A stretch of DNA of 15,243 nucleotides from positions 1 to 15,243 of the forward strand of contig NZ_DATGNO010000151.1 of NCBI RefSeq assembly GCF_035306705.1, read 5' to 3'. This DNA is from Xanthomarina sp035306705. Its GTDB lineage: Bacteria; Bacteroidota; Bacteroidia; Flavobacteriales; Flavobacteriaceae. A model generated the notes under the pieces. The model was not told where the DNA came from. It did no database searches and saw nothing but the letters and a program-made list of their open reading frames with translations. Position 1 is the first letter of the stretch. Every line of letters begins with the position of its first letter. A program made the position numbers and the translations under genes. Of the stretch, positions 14,054-15,243 are shown one piece after another.

Positions 14054-14326
14054 ATGGGTAGAATAATTTATGATCAAAATTTTAAAAAGACACTGGTTGA
14101 GCTGTTAAATTCAGGTAAACCGGTTAAGGAGCTCACCAAGGAGTTTGGTGTTAGTCAAGCTTCCATCCATAGATGGGACAAAGAATTTAATAACAAAGGA
14201 ACAAACAGCACCAACAAGGAGGAGACACTTAAAATAAAAGCTCTGGAGAAGGAATTAAAGGATGTTAAATTAGAGCGCGACATATTAAAAAAGGCGGTAA
14301 GCATCTTTTCCAAGAGCGACAAGTAA
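14054..14326 (+). CDS. IS3-family transposase OrfA (helix-turn-helix), 90 aa
   Basis: OrfA supplies the DNA-binding domain of the transposase. Residues 5-45 form a homeodomain-like helix-turn-helix (GKPVKELTKEFGVSQASIHR), and residues about 55-85 form a leucine-zipper-like helix used for dimerisation. The heptamer A-AAA-AAG at 14287-14293, read in the orfA frame, is a canonical -1 frameshift site. The -1 frame stays open from there into OrfB, giving a predicted 386-residue OrfAB transposase. The orfA stop overlaps the orfB ATG (TAATG). Confidence 0.93.
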   Translation: MGRIIYDQNFKKTLVELLNSGKPVKELTKEFGVSQASIHRWDKEFNNKGTNSTNKEETLKIKALEKELKDVKLERDILKKAVSIFSKSDK

Positions 14327-15213
14327 TGTACCGGTTCATTAAATTTAATACCGGTCTATTTCCTGTTGAAAAGATGTGTAAGTGTATGAGGGTTAGCAAA
14401 AACGCCTATTATACTTGGCTACGTGTTGGACAATATAAGCGTCAGAAAAGTTCTATTTCTCATTTGAAATCAAGGGTTGCAGCTATTTTTAACGATAGTA
14501 ATCAAGTTTATGGTAGTTTACGTATCCAAAAATCATTGGAACGTGAGGGCCTTGTTTACTCAAGATCCTATATCGCTTTAATTATGAAAGCCCTGGGTTT
14601 AAAGAGCGTACTGAGCAAAAAGTTTAGAGTTTGCACAACCGACTCTAACCACGCTTTTGCGCTAGCAGATAATGTGTTGAATAGAAACTTTAAGAGCACG
14701 CTGTTAGGTGAAAAATGGGTGTCTGACATCACCTACATAAAAGTTGGCAGTCAATGGAATTACCTTACTACTATTTTAGATTTAGCAGATAGAAAAATAG
14801 TGTCCTGGGTATTAACTGAAAATATGGATACAGAAAACACCGTTTACAAAGCTTGGCTACAGGCTAGAAAGCATAGAAATATAACTAATAACCATATTTT
14901 CCATTCCGATAGAGGCGTGCAATATGCCTCAAATAAAATGACAAACATTTTAAGCTCCAGTAAAAAGATAAGACAAAGTATGAGCAGAAAAGGAAATTGC
15001 TGGGACAATGCTGTTGCAGAGAGCTTGTTTAAAACAATAAAGTACGAATGTACTAATAGATATGTTTTCAATTACTATTTAGATGCTTACAGGGTAATTG
15101 AACGCTACATCAAATGGTATAATTGTAAAAGACTTCATTCTGCTTTAGACTATAAATCTCCAATGGAGGAGGAAGTAGAATTAATAATGAAAAATAATAA
15201 AAATGTAGCTTAA
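14326..15213 (+). CDS. IS3-family transposase OrfB (DDE integrase), 295 aa
   Basis: OrfB carries the catalytic rve core of the transposase, which cuts and joins the IS ends. Asp134 (WVSDITY), Asp195 (HSDRGVQY) and Glu232 (NCWDNAVAES) form the DDE triad. The spacing between the last two is one residue longer than the usual IS3 D-x35-E. The N-terminal HTH_21-like region (about 45-105) contains the YGSLRIQKSL segment typical of the family. The frame is -1 relative to OrfA, as programmed frameshifting requires. Full length, with no internal stops. Confidence 0.95.
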   Translation: MYRFIKFNTGLFPVEKMCKCMRVSKNAYYTWLRVGQYKRQKSSISHLKSRVAAIFNDSNQVYGSLRIQKSLEREGLVYSRSYIALIMKALGLKSVLSKKFRVCTTDSNHAFALADNVLNRNFKSTLLGEKWVSDITYIKVGSQWNYLTTILDLADRKIVSWVLTENMDTENTVYKAWLQARKHRNITNNHIFHSDRGVQYASNKMTNILSSSKKIRQSMSRKGNCWDNAVAESLFKTIKYECTNRYVFNYYLDAYRVIERYIKWYNCKRLHSALDYKSPMEEEVELIMKNNKNVA

Positions 15214-15243
15214 AAAATAGTACCAAATTTATTAGGTAGTCCA

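Larger units (their letters stand above)
14000..15243 (+). mobile_element. IS3-family insertion sequence, 1244 bp, apparently complete
   Basis: Imperfect terminal inverted repeats are visible: the left end TGGAATGTCTAGTTTTGTTG and the right end, read inward, TGGACTACCTAATAAATTTG. Both are followed by the shared GTACT at identical offsets (TTGGTACT at 14017-14024 and its complement at 15219-15226). The ends are 5'-TG...CA-3', as in the IS3 family. Between them lie the two overlapping frames orfA and orfB. The right end coincides with the last base of the window, so a target duplication cannot be checked. The element interrupts a cassette ORF. Intact catalytic residues and matching ends suggest a recent, active copy. 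Confidence 0.88.

Noticed and set aside
1..15243. CRISPR array, tRNA or rRNA genes
   Set aside because: No regularly spaced direct repeats and no clover-leaf or rRNA-like segments were seen on either strand.

Overview
The window looks like an accessory (defence and gene-cassette) region of a member of the Bacteroidota, most likely a flavobacterium. The sequence is AT-rich. Start codons follow A-rich leaders without clear Shine-Dalgarno motifs. There is a remnant of a type IX secretion C-terminal sorting domain, the repeats are of the kind seen in flavobacteria, and several spacers fit the attC-like sites known from chromosomal cassettes in this phylum. The phylum is a fairly safe call; no genus is proposed.

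Layout. Bases 134-264 form an attC-like inverted repeat, followed by a small HEPN-motif gene (271-777). Next come a separate long inverted repeat (777-871) and a second, larger HEPN-motif gene (906-1679). A complete type I restriction-modification operon follows: hsdM (1887-4472), hsdS (4474-5670) and hsdR (5700-8837), with an unrecognised 165-residue ORF behind it (8905-9402). Bases 9403-10011 are mostly non-coding and hold a GC-rich hairpin, the T9SS tail remnant and a degenerate attC-like repeat (9751-9858). A tight three-gene operon follows: exported alpha/beta hydrolase (10012-11067), ECF sigma factor (11067-11573) and a membrane protein that is probably its regulator (11578-12234). A well-formed attC-like site (12244-12375) closes it. 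A 241-residue gene of abortive-infection/HEPN-like character (12399-13124) comes next, then a second attC-like site.

That second site is split near its R'' box by a 610-base group II intron in antisense orientation (13134-13743). The intron keeps recognisable ribozyme ends and domain VI but has no reverse transcriptase ORF. Its domain V region carries an 18-base perfect palindrome. Past the attC, the start of another cassette ORF is cut after about 36 codons by an IS3-family element (14000-15243), whose right end coincides with the end of the window.

How it fits together. Every gene outside the intron is on the + strand, and every attC-like site has the same polarity (R'' left, GTTRRRY-type R' right). 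This is what an integron-like cassette array without a local integrase would look like. The cargo includes restriction-modification and up to three HEPN-like proteins, a typical defence mix. The most unusual items are the ORF-less, possibly dead group II intron inside an attC, the three-gene sigma-factor cassette, and the HEPN genes directly upstream of hsdMSR. All family assignments come from reading motifs; no database search was run.
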